A DNA stretch of 64,000 nt from Streptomyces sp. NBC_01428 (GTDB taxonomy: Bacteria > Actinomycetota > Actinomycetes > Streptomycetales > Streptomycetaceae): assembly GCF_036231965.1 (NCBI RefSeq), contig NZ_CP109499.1:2108001-2172000 (forward strand), in the 5' to 3' direction. A program made the translations under genes and the position numbers. The notes beneath the pieces are model-generated. The model searched no databases, was not told where the DNA came from, and saw only the letters and a program-made list of their open reading frames with translations. Below, one piece after another: positions 1 to 9,081 of the stretch (its first letter is position 1; each line of letters begins with the position of its first letter).

Positions 1-876
<876 letters not shown>

Positions 877-1020
877 GTCCGTCCCCTTCCAGAAGGGCTC
901 TGTCCGCCCCCCCAGCACAGGACGCCCGTACCCGCTTGTCAATGGCGCGTGGCGCCGGGACGGCGGCGGACACGACGGTGCCGCGCCCCCCGACGGAGGC
1001 GCGGCACCGGTGTGTTCGCG

Positions 1021-1446
1021 TCAGGCGAGCTTCGCCGACAGGGTGATCGGCGTGCCGGTCAGCGCCTGGCTGACGGGGCAGTTCTTCTTGGCGTCCTCGG
1101 CCGCGGCGACGAAGCCGTCGTTGTCGAGGCCCGGCACCGTGCCCTCCACGGTGAGGTGGATGCCGGTGATGCCCTCGCCGGGCTGGAAGGTGACGTCGGC
1201 GTTGGTGAGCAGCTTGGTGGGCGGGGTGCCGGCGCCCGCGAGGGCGTGCGACAGCGCCATCGAGAAGCAGGCCGAGTGGGCGGCCGCGATCAGTTCCTCG
1301 GGGCTGGTCCTGCCGTTGGCGTCCTGCGCCCGCGACGCCCACGTCACCGGCTGCTGGCCGATGCCGGAGGAGTCGAAGGTGACGACGCCGTTGCCCTCGA
1401 GCAGGTTGCCTTCCCACTCGGTGTGTGCGGTGCGCGTGGTAGCCAC
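1021..1446 (-). CDS. OsmC/Ohr-family peroxidase
   Basis: Small (141 aa) thiol peroxidase of the OsmC family, expected to reduce organic hydroperoxides in the cytosol. Both family cysteines are visible: one in the helix motif HSACFSMAL (about residue 60) and one in KKNCPVSQAL near the C terminus. The glutamate in SPEELIAAAHS is also typical. The GTG start at 1444-1446 is chosen because AAAGGA lies just upstream and the protein then has the usual OsmC length; the longer open frame upstream has no recognisable homology. It is transcribed in the same direction as dnaK, leaving about 145 bases between them, so the two could share a stress transcript. It could be OsmC or the OsmC-like YhfA type; the exact subfamily is not resolved. 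Confidence 0.88.
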   Translation of the reverse strand: MATTRTAHTEWEGNLLEGNGVVTFDSSGIGQQPVTWASRAQDANGRTSPEELIAAAHSACFSMALSHALAGAGTPPTKLLTNADVTFQPGEGITGIHLTVEGTVPGLDNDGFVAAAEDAKKNCPVSQALTGTPITLSAKLA

Positions 1447-1637
1447 GGTGTTTCCTTTCGCGTGTGGTCCCGTTGCCGGGGTCCGTGCTCCCATCCGATC
1501 ACACCCGGGACCGGTCCACCCCACGGATGGGGGTGCGACCTGCCGGGCGGTGTACGGGATGTCACCGGCGGGGGCGCGAGGAGGCGCGGGCGCCCCGCTC
1601 CCGCTCCCCTCGCGTGTGCCGTTCCGGGTAGGGGAGT

Positions 1638-3443
1638 TCAGCGCACCCGGAACACCGGGCCGCGGGCGGTGAACGGCAGCCGGGCGCCCTGCGGGATCAG
1701 GAAGGCGTGCTCGCGCCGCACCCGCAGCACGTCGCACCAGCCGTCCGTGATCACCAGGATCGGCGCGCCGGGCGGGAAGTCGTCGGCGCGGTGCAGCAGG
1801 TCGACGCCCGGCTGCAGCACGGTGCCGCCGCGGCCGCGGACCCGCACGCTCGCGGCGATCTCGGTGACCGGCAGATAGCCCGCGTCGTGCGGTGCCGCGT
1901 CGCAGAACACCACGCGTGCCGCCGGTACGTCCCGGGACGCGGCGTACGAGGCGATGGCCCCGAGCGCCTTGCCGAGCAGGGTGCGGTCCATGGAGGCGGA
2001 GGTGTCGAGGACGACGCCGAAGGTGCAGCGGGCGACCTCCTCCGGCGGGAACCAGCGCCCGGCCCGCGGGATGTCGGGGGTGGCCGCCTGCCGGCGCGAG
2101 GGACGCGCGTACGACCGCAGGGGTTCGGGCCGGGGCACGAACTCGTCGAACCAGCGGGCCAGTCGGGCGTCCCACGGCAGCGGCGGCTGGCTGAGGGCGC
2201 GGATCTCCTCGACCAGGCCGCCGGGCAGGAAGCCGCGTTCCTGCTGCTGGTGCAGGTCGAGTCCGCGGGCGAGTCCGCGCCGGTAGAACGCGTCGAGGTC
2301 GACGTGGTCGCGGGGCTCGCCGAGCGGGCCGCCGAGGATGTCGCCCGCGCCCTTGCCGCGCAGCGTCGACAGGCGGCGCATCCGGCGCAGGTCCCCGGCG
2401 ATCCGGTCGTAGACCTCCTCGGCCGACAGGTCCTTCAGCGCCGGGTCGTACAGCAGCCCGTCGGGCATGGCACCCACGCTCATCTCGCACAGCCAGCCGT
2501 TGATCACGTAGTCGGCGGCGACGTTGAAGAGGTACGGGTCGCGGGGTCCGCAGCGGTCGCCGTGCCGCAGGGCGGCGTGCAGCATCTCGTGCGCGAGGAC
2601 GAACCGCCATTCCTCGTCGTCGAGCCGGCGCAGCGGGTTGACGTAGATCTCGGCGGCCTCGGTGTCGACGGCGGCCACGGAGATGCCGTGGGCGCGGGCC
2701 AGTTCGGCGTCGGCGACGAGCGTGATGCCGGCGGCCACCCCGCCGAGCAGCGGGTACGAGGAGATGAACCAGCTCAGGGCCCGCTCCCAGGGCTGGAGCC
2801 GGGTGGGGCCGCCGCGCATGGAGTCGCGACGGCCGCCCGCGAGGTCCATGGCGGTGGCCATCGTCCGGGTCAGGGCGTGGGCGAACGCGATCTGCCAGTC
2901 GGGCGGGCTGCCGCCGGTCCAGCTGTTCCAGGGCACCAGGAGCTGGTCCGGACCGCCGCCCGCCGTACCGCACCTCTCGTAGAGCGGCGGGATGCCGTCC
3001 CGGCGCCAGCGGGCGGCGAGCCGCTCCTCGTCCCCGTGGGGGTAGCCGGCCGGGAGGTCCTCGGGTGTGGTGCCGATCGGGAACCCGAGCAGGAAGCGGT
3101 TCACCACGGTGCAGCGGGCGGCGAGTTCGAAGCGGTCCGGCTGCTCGCGCGCGCCGGCCGCCGCCGGTACGTGGCCGAAGCCGAGGTGGATGGCGGCGTG
3201 CGCGACGGCCCAGGCCCAAGCGGTGGGCTCGGCCCGCCGGGCGGGGTCGACGTGCAGGACGCCGTCGGAGTCGACGGCGACCAGCCCCTCACGCGGTGCG
3301 AGCGGACAGTTCTTCTGCCGGCAGGTGCTGAACCCGATCGCGGCGAGCGCCCGGTTGGCCCGCACCAGCCGCATCCCCTCCGCGAACGCCTCGGCCGCCG
3401 GATCGGGCCGGGTCGCCGCGGCGGCCTTGCGGGTACGGCTCAT
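1638..3443 (-). CDS. Zinc-metallopeptidase-like / VWA domain protein (DUF2201 type)
   Basis: Predicted 601-aa cytosolic protein combining a metallopeptidase-like region with a C-terminal von Willebrand A-like domain. An HEMLH zinc-binding motif with following His and Asp residues sits at about residue 285. A MIDAS motif DTSAS is at about residue 480, and the C terminus keeps VITDG. This architecture matches the DUF2201/VWA-like family that accompanies MoxR AAA ATPases, and the MoxR gene lies directly upstream. By analogy with RavA-ViaA, the pair may form a metal-dependent chaperone or protease-activation machine; the substrate is unknown. The ATG at 3443 is preferred; an in-frame GTG at 3461 would add six residues and neither has a strong ribosome binding site. 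Confidence 0.82.
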   Translation of the reverse strand: MSRTRKAAAATRPDPAAEAFAEGMRLVRANRALAAIGFSTCRQKNCPLAPREGLVAVDSDGVLHVDPARRAEPTAWAWAVAHAAIHLGFGHVPAAAGAREQPDRFELAARCTVVNRFLLGFPIGTTPEDLPAGYPHGDEERLAARWRRDGIPPLYERCGTAGGGPDQLLVPWNSWTGGSPPDWQIAFAHALTRTMATAMDLAGGRRDSMRGGPTRLQPWERALSWFISSYPLLGGVAAGITLVADAELARAHGISVAAVDTEAAEIYVNPLRRLDDEEWRFVLAHEMLHAALRHGDRCGPRDPYLFNVAADYVINGWLCEMSVGAMPDGLLYDPALKDLSAEEVYDRIAGDLRRMRRLSTLRGKGAGDILGGPLGEPRDHVDLDAFYRRGLARGLDLHQQQERGFLPGGLVEEIRALSQPPLPWDARLARWFDEFVPRPEPLRSYARPSRRQAATPDIPRAGRWFPPEEVARCTFGVVLDTSASMDRTLLGKALGAIASYAASRDVPAARVVFCDAAPHDAGYLPVTEIAASVRVRGRGGTVLQPGVDLLHRADDFPPGAPILVITDGWCDVLRVRREHAFLIPQGARLPFTARGPVFRVR

Positions 3444-3489
3444 GGCGCGGTCCCGGCGCACGGAGGTGTGGGCGCCCCGGCGCGCGGGC

Positions 3490-4551
3490 TCACCGGCGGG
3501 CCTCCACCAGGCGCGGCATGTCGCGGGCCGCCTCCACCAGGAACCAGGCGGGCAGCACGGGGTTGCCGTCGGGGTCGGCGGCGATGACGCTCTGGGCCAC
3601 CTCGACGGAGATCTCGGCGAGCTGCACGAGCAGGGACTTGGCGCGGTACGCGGTCTGCCGGGTGTTCGCCGAGAGGTGCTCCTTGCCGGCGGGCAGTTCC
3701 TTGACGAGCCGTCCGCGGAAGGACTCGGCGAGGTAGTAGAGGAGGTCGCGGTCCTCCGGGCGGGAGGGCCAGCGGGCGTCGCCCTTGATGACGGCCTCGA
3801 TGCCGAACCGGCTGCGCACGATCTTGACGTAGCCGCAGAAGGCCACCGCGTGCGCGGGCGTCAGCGTCCCGTGCGCGATCACCTTCAGGGTCTCCTCGTC
3901 GATCCCGGGCCCGAACGAGCCGAGCGCGTCGGACAGCATGTGCCAGGAGCGCGGTGTGGAGAACGGCTCCTCGGTCTTCGGCGGCTTCGACCACAGGTGG
4001 TCGGGACGGTCGGTGAGATGGTCCAGGACCCAGGGGTGGATGTCGTTCGCGGCGGCCCAGACCAGCCAGTCCCGCGGGGAGGCCTCCAGGTGGACGTGCG
4101 TGAGACGGTTCACCAGCGCCGAGGCGATCGGACGGGCCAGCGCGTTGTCCGTCGCGCGGTTGCCGGCGCCGATCACGATGGAACCCCGCGGCAGCTCGTA
4201 GTCGCCGATGCGCCGGTCCAGGATCAGCGAGTAGAAGGCCTTCTGGACATCGGGGGTCGCCGCGTTCAGCTCGTCCAGGAACAGGCAGTACGGCTCGTCT
4301 CGGGCGATCGTCTCGGGCGGGCAGAAGACGGAGCGTCCGTCACGGATCTGCGGCACGCCGATCAGGTCCTCAGGAGCCAGCTGCGTACCGAGCAGGCTCA
4401 CGCACTCCAGTCCGAGCGACTCGGCGAACTCCCGCACCAGGGAGGACTTTCCGATGCCGGGGGCACCCCACAGGAAGACCGGCCGCACGGTGGTGAGACC
4501 GAGCAGCAGTTCCGGGACACGGGCGGGCGTGACGGTGACGGCTGCCTGCAC
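3490..4551 (-). CDS. MoxR-family AAA ATPase
   Basis: AAA+ ATPase of 353 residues. Walker A is GAPGIGKSS at about residues 28-36 and Walker B is CLFLDELNAA at about residues 88-97. A sensor-1 region GAGNRATDNA and the MoxR-type helix-2 insert are present. The GTG start at 4551 is set by GAGGAG eight bases upstream; the long N-terminal extension of the open frame is not used. The stop codon is only some 45 bases before the ATG of the metallopeptidase/VWA gene, so the two are co-transcribed and probably act together. MoxR ATPases with VWA partners assemble or insert cofactors into enzyme complexes; the client here is unknown. Confidence 0.9.
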   Translation of the reverse strand: MQAAVTVTPARVPELLLGLTTVRPVFLWGAPGIGKSSLVREFAESLGLECVSLLGTQLAPEDLIGVPQIRDGRSVFCPPETIARDEPYCLFLDELNAATPDVQKAFYSLILDRRIGDYELPRGSIVIGAGNRATDNALARPIASALVNRLTHVHLEASPRDWLVWAAANDIHPWVLDHLTDRPDHLWSKPPKTEEPFSTPRSWHMLSDALGSFGPGIDEETLKVIAHGTLTPAHAVAFCGYVKIVRSRFGIEAVIKGDARWPSRPEDRDLLYYLAESFRGRLVKELPAGKEHLSANTRQTAYRAKSLLVQLAEISVEVAQSVIAADPDGNPVLPAWFLVEAARDMPRLVEARR

Positions 4552-4681
4552 AGGCGAGCTCCTCGGGGATGTCCGGCGCGGGCCCGCGAACGCGGCGCCC
4601 GGTGCGGACAGTGTGGGCGCGCGGACCCCCGCACCGCCTCCGGTTTTTCGGGGTCCCGGGCCGGTCGCGCCCCGGCCGCGT

Positions 4682-6835
4682 TCAGGCCGCCCGTTCGTCC
4701 GAGCCCATGTCCAGGGGTACTTGGGGGCCGTCGCACTCGCGCAGCCAGCGGCGCAGCACCTGGTGGATCTGCTCCGCGCCGACCAGGTCGGCGTCCGCAC
4801 CGGCCGGTGCGGACAGGGTCACCGGTGAGAGCAGGAAGGGCCTGCCCTGGGCGCCGCCGAGGCCGCCGTGCGATCCGATCTGCTCCTCGAAGGCGAGGAC
4901 TTCGCCCCCGGCGGGGTCGTACCAGGAGTTGACCATGATGTCGGCGGTGTGCGGGAAGGAGTGCGTGCGGCGTACGGCGTCGGCGGCGCCGGGTCCGAAG
5001 TCGGCCAGCGGGCCCGGGTGTTCGTCGTCGAGCCGGTCCAGCGGCACCTCGACCCCGTGTGCGCCGAGTACGACGCCGCCGTGCTCCTCGCTGCGGACCA
5101 GGAGGAATCCGATGCCGGGGTGGTTGGCGAGGGTGGTCAGCAGCGCGGGGTGGCGGCGGTCGATCTCCTCGCGGGTCATCCGGTGAGGCACGTCCGGGAA
5201 GGAGACCAGGCCGAGGTTGCCGGAGGCGAGGACGACGGGTTCGGAGTGGCGCCCCGACGGTCGCAGCCGTTCCTCGCGCTCGGCCCGCTCGGCGCGCTCC
5301 TCCACGGGGCGGCGCAGGGCGGCCCGGACGGCGGTCCGCGCCTCCGCGCCGCTGTGGGTGCGCCGCGCTCTGCGGGGCACGGGCAGATCGCAGCCGGCCC
5401 GGACGAGGCTGCCGAGGGTGAGGCCGTAGCGGGTCAGGAACGTCTCGCCGGGGCTCTGGCCGTGGTCGGAGAGCACGACGATCCGGTACGGCCGCGGGGC
5501 GTGCTCGGCGACCTTGGCGATCAGCGCGAGCGACCGGTCGAGCCGCTCCAGGATCTTCTCGGCGTCCCGGCCGCGCGGCCCGGAGTGGTGTGCCACCTCG
5601 TCGTACGCCACGAGGTCCGCGTAGACGGCGTTGCGCCCGGCGAGCATGTCGCCGATCACCGCGGCGACGACGACGTCCCGTTCGACGACGGTCGCGAAGG
5701 CACGGATGATCGGGTACAGCCCGCCCCGTTTGACGCGCGGCCGGCGCTGCCTGATGCGGGCCGTGAGGGACTGGCCGATCTCCCGGAAGACCTCGGCGAC
5801 GAACGACAGGGCGGTGCGGACGGCGTTGGCCGGGTCGGAGAAGTAGGCGAAGTAGCCGGCGCGTGAGCGGTTGTCGCGGCCTCTGCGGGCGGCGATGGAC
5901 AGGACGAGGGCGAGTTCGTCGGCGCCGCCGCTGAAGAGGTTGCCGCGGCTCGCGCCGTCGAGGGTGAGCAGTCCTCCGTCACCGGTGCGCTCGACGGCCC
6001 GGCGCTGGAGTTCGGCGGCGCTGTTCGGCCGGTTGCAGACCATCACCTCCTGGTTCTCCTTCTCGTACCAACGGAAGGCCGGGACGTCGTGGTTGCTGCC
6101 GTGCAGGATGCCCAGCTGGCTGGCGCCGGTCTGGCTGGACCAGTCGGTGCGCCAGGGCACGATCCGGTGGGTGGGGCGCGGTCCGCCGAGCCACCGGGCG
6201 GCGGTCGGCATCAGCCCCTTGGCCATCGCCTCCCGCAGCACGTCGTATCCGACGCCGTCGAGCTGGAGGAAGACCGCGCCGGGGGTCGAGGGGCCGGCTC
6301 GCCCGGCCGCGCGTCTGCGGCGGCGGTCGGCGAGCCGGTAGAGCCGTCGCCGGTAGGCGTCGTCGTCCCGGACGGCGAGGGCACCGCCGGCGGCGGAGGC
6401 GACGGCTGACATCACGGCGGCGACGACCACGGCGGTCTCGGGGGCCGCCTCCCCCCGCCCCGAGGGGTTGATGCGCAGGGCGATCAGCAGCAGCGAGCCG
6501 TTCAGGAAGAAGACGAGGACGCCGAGCACCAGGGCGGGGACGAGCAGCAGGGCCCGCACCAGGAAGGGCCACACCAGGGAGGACAGCAGGCCGAAGACGC
6601 CCGCGCCGGCCGCCGCGGTGACCGCGATCCGGGTCGCGCTGTCCCCGCTGTCCGACTGCACCTGGAAGTCGGGCAACAACCCGGCGAGGACGAGCATCGT
6701 GACCGTGGACACGGCCCACACGGCGACGCTCCGCCCCACCCCGCTGGCGACGCGCCGCCACCGTCCTGCGTCCACGTCCTGCCACCTCACGTCCGGGCCC
6801 GCCCGGTCCGCGCGGCCTGCTCCCCACCCTGTCAC
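4682..6835 (-). CDS. Membrane-anchored alkaline phosphatase superfamily / phosphodiesterase with holin-like N terminus
   Basis: A 717-aa protein. Roughly the first 170 residues contain hydrophobic segments (for example VAVWAVSTVTMLVLAGLL and ALLLVPALVLGVLVFFL) like the phage-holin-4 family. The rest is an alkaline-phosphatase-superfamily catalytic domain. Visible metal or nucleophile motifs are FLQLDGVGYD, the Thr in SSQTGASQ, AYDEVAHHSGP and VVLSDHGQSPGE. It is expected to hydrolyse a phosphodiester or phosphomonoester at the membrane; the substrate is not evident, with lipid-linked or wall-polymer intermediates as inference. The GTG at 6833-6835 is the start of the open frame and gives a positively charged N terminus before the first membrane segment. 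About 130 bases separate it from the MoxR gene downstream, so a shared transcript is possible. Confidence 0.83.
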   Translation of the reverse strand: MTGWGAGRADRAGPDVRWQDVDAGRWRRVASGVGRSVAVWAVSTVTMLVLAGLLPDFQVQSDSGDSATRIAVTAAAGAGVFGLLSSLVWPFLVRALLLVPALVLGVLVFFLNGSLLLIALRINPSGRGEAAPETAVVVAAVMSAVASAAGGALAVRDDDAYRRRLYRLADRRRRRAAGRAGPSTPGAVFLQLDGVGYDVLREAMAKGLMPTAARWLGGPRPTHRIVPWRTDWSSQTGASQLGILHGSNHDVPAFRWYEKENQEVMVCNRPNSAAELQRRAVERTGDGGLLTLDGASRGNLFSGGADELALVLSIAARRGRDNRSRAGYFAYFSDPANAVRTALSFVAEVFREIGQSLTARIRQRRPRVKRGGLYPIIRAFATVVERDVVVAAVIGDMLAGRNAVYADLVAYDEVAHHSGPRGRDAEKILERLDRSLALIAKVAEHAPRPYRIVVLSDHGQSPGETFLTRYGLTLGSLVRAGCDLPVPRRARRTHSGAEARTAVRAALRRPVEERAERAEREERLRPSGRHSEPVVLASGNLGLVSFPDVPHRMTREEIDRRHPALLTTLANHPGIGFLLVRSEEHGGVVLGAHGVEVPLDRLDDEHPGPLADFGPGAADAVRRTHSFPHTADIMVNSWYDPAGGEVLAFEEQIGSHGGLGGAQGRPFLLSPVTLSAPAGADADLVGAEQIHQVLRRWLRECDGPQVPLDMGSDERAA

Positions 6836-6907
6836 AACGCGCGGACGTCCCCCGAAGTCCCCCGGACAGCCCTTCCCCGGCCGTGCGGGAGCGATGCGTG
6901 CACCAGG

Positions 6908-7402
6908 TCAGCGGCCGTCGTAGCCGGCCGTCGGCATCGAGAGACGGCGGTGCACCTGCGCCTTCATCCGGGCGTCGTAGAACGGTTCGGCGCTGCCCAC
7001 CGTCTCGACGCGCACCCCGCGGCGGGCGCACTCGGCGGTGAACTCGTCGACGGAGGCGAGGGCCCGCTCCAGCACGCGGCGGCTGGGGGCGACGAACAGG
7101 TCGACGAGTCCGGCCTCGACGTCGGCCCACAGGGTGCGGTGGTCCGGGCGCAGGGCGCGGACGAGGAGTTCCCGGGTGACGACGTACCCGTGCTCGGCGG
7201 CCCAGCGGGCACACATCGCGTGCTGGCTGCGGGAGTCGACGAGGAACGGGTCCGCGTCGAGTTCCTCCAGGGGCGTCAGGCTGGCGATCGCCGTGACGCG
7301 CAGCGCCGGGGGTTGCGGTCCGGGGTGCCGTGGCGCGGGGCCGCTCCGGCCGTACGGGCGCTCCGGGGCGTCGGTGCCGGAGGCACCGCCCGTTTCTCCC
7401 AT
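6908..7402 (-). CDS. Hypothetical protein resembling a serine-recombinase N-terminal domain
   Basis: 164-aa cytosolic protein of unknown function. The stretch from about residue 35 to 135 has the rhythm of a resolvase catalytic domain. It contains a VDSRSQHAMC segment where resolvases have an RVSTxxQ-like motif, then ARWAAEHGYVV, then a strand LVDLFVAPSRRVL, then ECARRGVRVETV. The arginine-rich active site of true recombinases is incomplete and there is no DNA-binding tail, so recombinase activity is doubtful. The ATG at 7402 is preferred over the GTG at 7417 because GGAGGTGAGGGGGG precedes it. It is divergent from the metallo-hydrolase gene at 7488. Confidence 0.6.
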   Translation of the reverse strand: MGETGGASGTDAPERPYGRSGPAPRHPGPQPPALRVTAIASLTPLEELDADPFLVDSRSQHAMCARWAAEHGYVVTRELLVRALRPDHRTLWADVEAGLVDLFVAPSRRVLERALASVDEFTAECARRGVRVETVGSAEPFYDARMKAQVHRRLSMPTAGYDGR

Positions 7403-7487
7403 GGTGTCCCCCCTCACCTCCGGGTTTCGTCGCCGACCCTACTCCTGCCCGTAGGCTCGGGGGGAGTCGCGCGAAGGAGGCAAAGAG

Positions 7488-8261
7488 GTGCCGGTGGAGA
7501 TCACCTGGTGGGGGCATGCCACGTGCACGCTGGAGGACTCCGGCACGCGCGTGCTCACGGATCCGCTCTTCGCGCGCCGGCTCGCGCACCTGCGCCGCCG
7601 GCGTGGGGCGCCGCCCCCTCCGTCGGCGGCGGTCGCCGATGTCGCCCTGGTCTCCCATCTGCACGCCGATCATCTGCATGTGCCGTCGCTCGCCCGACTG
7701 GCCCCGGGCACCCGGCTGCTGGTCCCGCGGGGCGCCCCGCGGGCGGTGCCCGGCCTGCGCCGGCTGGACCATCTGCGGCTCACCGAGGTCGTGCCCGGCG
7801 ACCGGACCCCGGTCGGCGACCTCCTCGTACGGACCGTGTCGGCGCGGCACGACGGGCGCCGGCTGCCGGTCGGGCCGCATCGCTCCCCCGCCGTGGGGTA
7901 TGTGATCGAGGGCGACGCGCGGACGTACTTCGCCGGGGACACGGGGTTGTTCCCGGAGATGGCCGAGGAGGTGGGGGAGGTCGACGTGGCACTGCTGCCG
8001 GTGGGCGGCTGGGGTCCCCATCTCGGTGAGGGGCATCTGGACGCGGGGCGGGCCGCCGAGGCGCTCGCCGAACTGCGGCCGCGCAGTGCCGTGCCCGTGC
8101 ACTACGGCACGTTCTGGCCCATCGGGATGGACGCCGTGCGCCCGCACGAATTCCACGCGCCGGGTGAGGAGTTCGTGCGCCTGGCCGCCGAGCGTGCGCC
8201 CGGTGTGTCGGTGCACCGTCCGGACCACGGCGAGCGGGTGCGTCCGGAGGTCGCGCGGTGA
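7488..8261 (+). CDS. Metallo-beta-lactamase-fold hydrolase (UlaG-like)
   Basis: 257-aa metal-dependent hydrolase of the MBL fold. The metal motif HLHADH is at about residues 64-69, with further ligands in FAGDTGLFPE and VPVHYGTFWP. The opening ITWWGHATCTLEDSG is characteristic of the UPF0173/UlaG-like group. The physiological substrate cannot be told. The GTG start is fixed by GAAGGAGG at 7473-7480. A TAGGCT box at 7452-7457 could be the -10 element. The stop codon overlaps the GTG start of the DedA-type gene by four bases (GTGA), so the two are translationally coupled. Confidence 0.88.
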   Translation: MPVEITWWGHATCTLEDSGTRVLTDPLFARRLAHLRRRRGAPPPPSAAVADVALVSHLHADHLHVPSLARLAPGTRLLVPRGAPRAVPGLRRLDHLRLTEVVPGDRTPVGDLLVRTVSARHDGRRLPVGPHRSPAVGYVIEGDARTYFAGDTGLFPEMAEEVGEVDVALLPVGGWGPHLGEGHLDAGRAAEALAELRPRSAVPVHYGTFWPIGMDAVRPHEFHAPGEEFVRLAAERAPGVSVHRPDHGERVRPEVAR

Positions 8262-8944
8262 CTCCCTGGTCCGCCGTGGCCCCCTCTCTCCTGGTGTCGG
8301 TCAGGGCCGCGGCTCCGGTGACGCTGCTGTCCGCCGCGGCCGCGCGCGGATCGCAGGAGTCGGCGCAGCAGGCGATCGGGTATCCGACCCTGTTCCTGCT
8401 GGTGCTGATCGGCGCCCTGGTGCCGGTGGTGCCGACGGGCGCGCTGGTGAGTTCGGCGGCTGTGGTGGCGTTCCATCAGACGGCGCCGTTCGCGCTGCTG
8501 ACGGTGTTCCTGGTGTCCTCGCTCGCGGCGTTCCTCGGGGACATCGCGCTGTACTGGCTCGGCCGGCGCGGCATGGGCTCGAAGAACGGCTCGCGCTGGC
8601 TGGAGGCGATCCGGCAGCGGGCGCCCGAGGACCGGCTCACGCAGGCGCAGGAGAAGCTGCACGACCACGGCATAGCCGTGCTCGTGCTGTCCCGGCTCGT
8701 CCCGGCCGGCCGCATCCCGGTGATGCTGGCCTGTCTGATGGCGAAGATGCCGCTGCGGACCTTCGCCCGCGGCGACATACCCGCGTGCCTCGCCTGGGCG
8801 GCCACCTACCAGGTCATCGGCATCCTCGGGGGCTCGCTCTTCAGTGAGCCGTGGGAGGGCGTGGTGGCCGCGGTGGCGCTGACCCTGGCGCTCAGCGCCG
8901 TGCCGGGCCTGTGGCGCAGGATCCGCAGGCCGGCCGCCTCGTAG
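8258..8944 (+). CDS. DedA-family (SNARE-associated) membrane protein
   Basis: 228-aa integral membrane protein of the DedA/VTT family, which has been linked to flipping of undecaprenyl phosphate or phospholipids. Hydrophobic segments cover about residues 40-70, 80-95 and 185-210. The family core is recognisable as IALYWLGRRG followed by VLSRLVPAGRIPVMLACLMAKM, containing the conserved Arg/Gly/Pro re-entrant loop. Its start overlaps the stop of the MBL hydrolase gene, suggesting co-regulation. The substrate is unproven. Confidence 0.88.
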   Translation: MTPWSAVAPSLLVSVRAAAPVTLLSAAAARGSQESAQQAIGYPTLFLLVLIGALVPVVPTGALVSSAAVVAFHQTAPFALLTVFLVSSLAAFLGDIALYWLGRRGMGSKNGSRWLEAIRQRAPEDRLTQAQEKLHDHGIAVLVLSRLVPAGRIPVMLACLMAKMPLRTFARGDIPACLAWAATYQVIGILGGSLFSEPWEGVVAAVALTLALSAVPGLWRRIRRPAAS

Positions 8945-9044
8945 CGAACCCCCTACGTAGCGGAACCCCTTCCCAGCGAGCCGCCTCGTGGAGCGTGCGG
9001 GGCTTCGTGGACAGTGCGGGGCTTCGTGGAGCGTGCGGTCGCTT
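8941..9044. repeat. Short tandem repeats between convergent genes
   Basis: Three near-identical 19-20 bp units (CGTGGAGCGTGCGGGGCTT and variants) lie at 8987-9005, 9006-9024 and 9025-9044. They are preceded by a direct repeat of GTAGCGAACCCC/GTAGCGGAACCCC at 8941-8970. They occupy the gap between the convergent DedA and MBL genes. No coding sequence or clear terminator stem is seen in the gap. Confidence 0.7.
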
Positions 9045-9081
9045 CGCGGCGCCGCTCGCCGCACGCCTCGGGGCGCCGGTC

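Noticed and set aside
877..1020. Heat-shock control element (HAIR or CIRCE) upstream of dnaK
   Set aside because: No matching inverted repeat is present in this gap.
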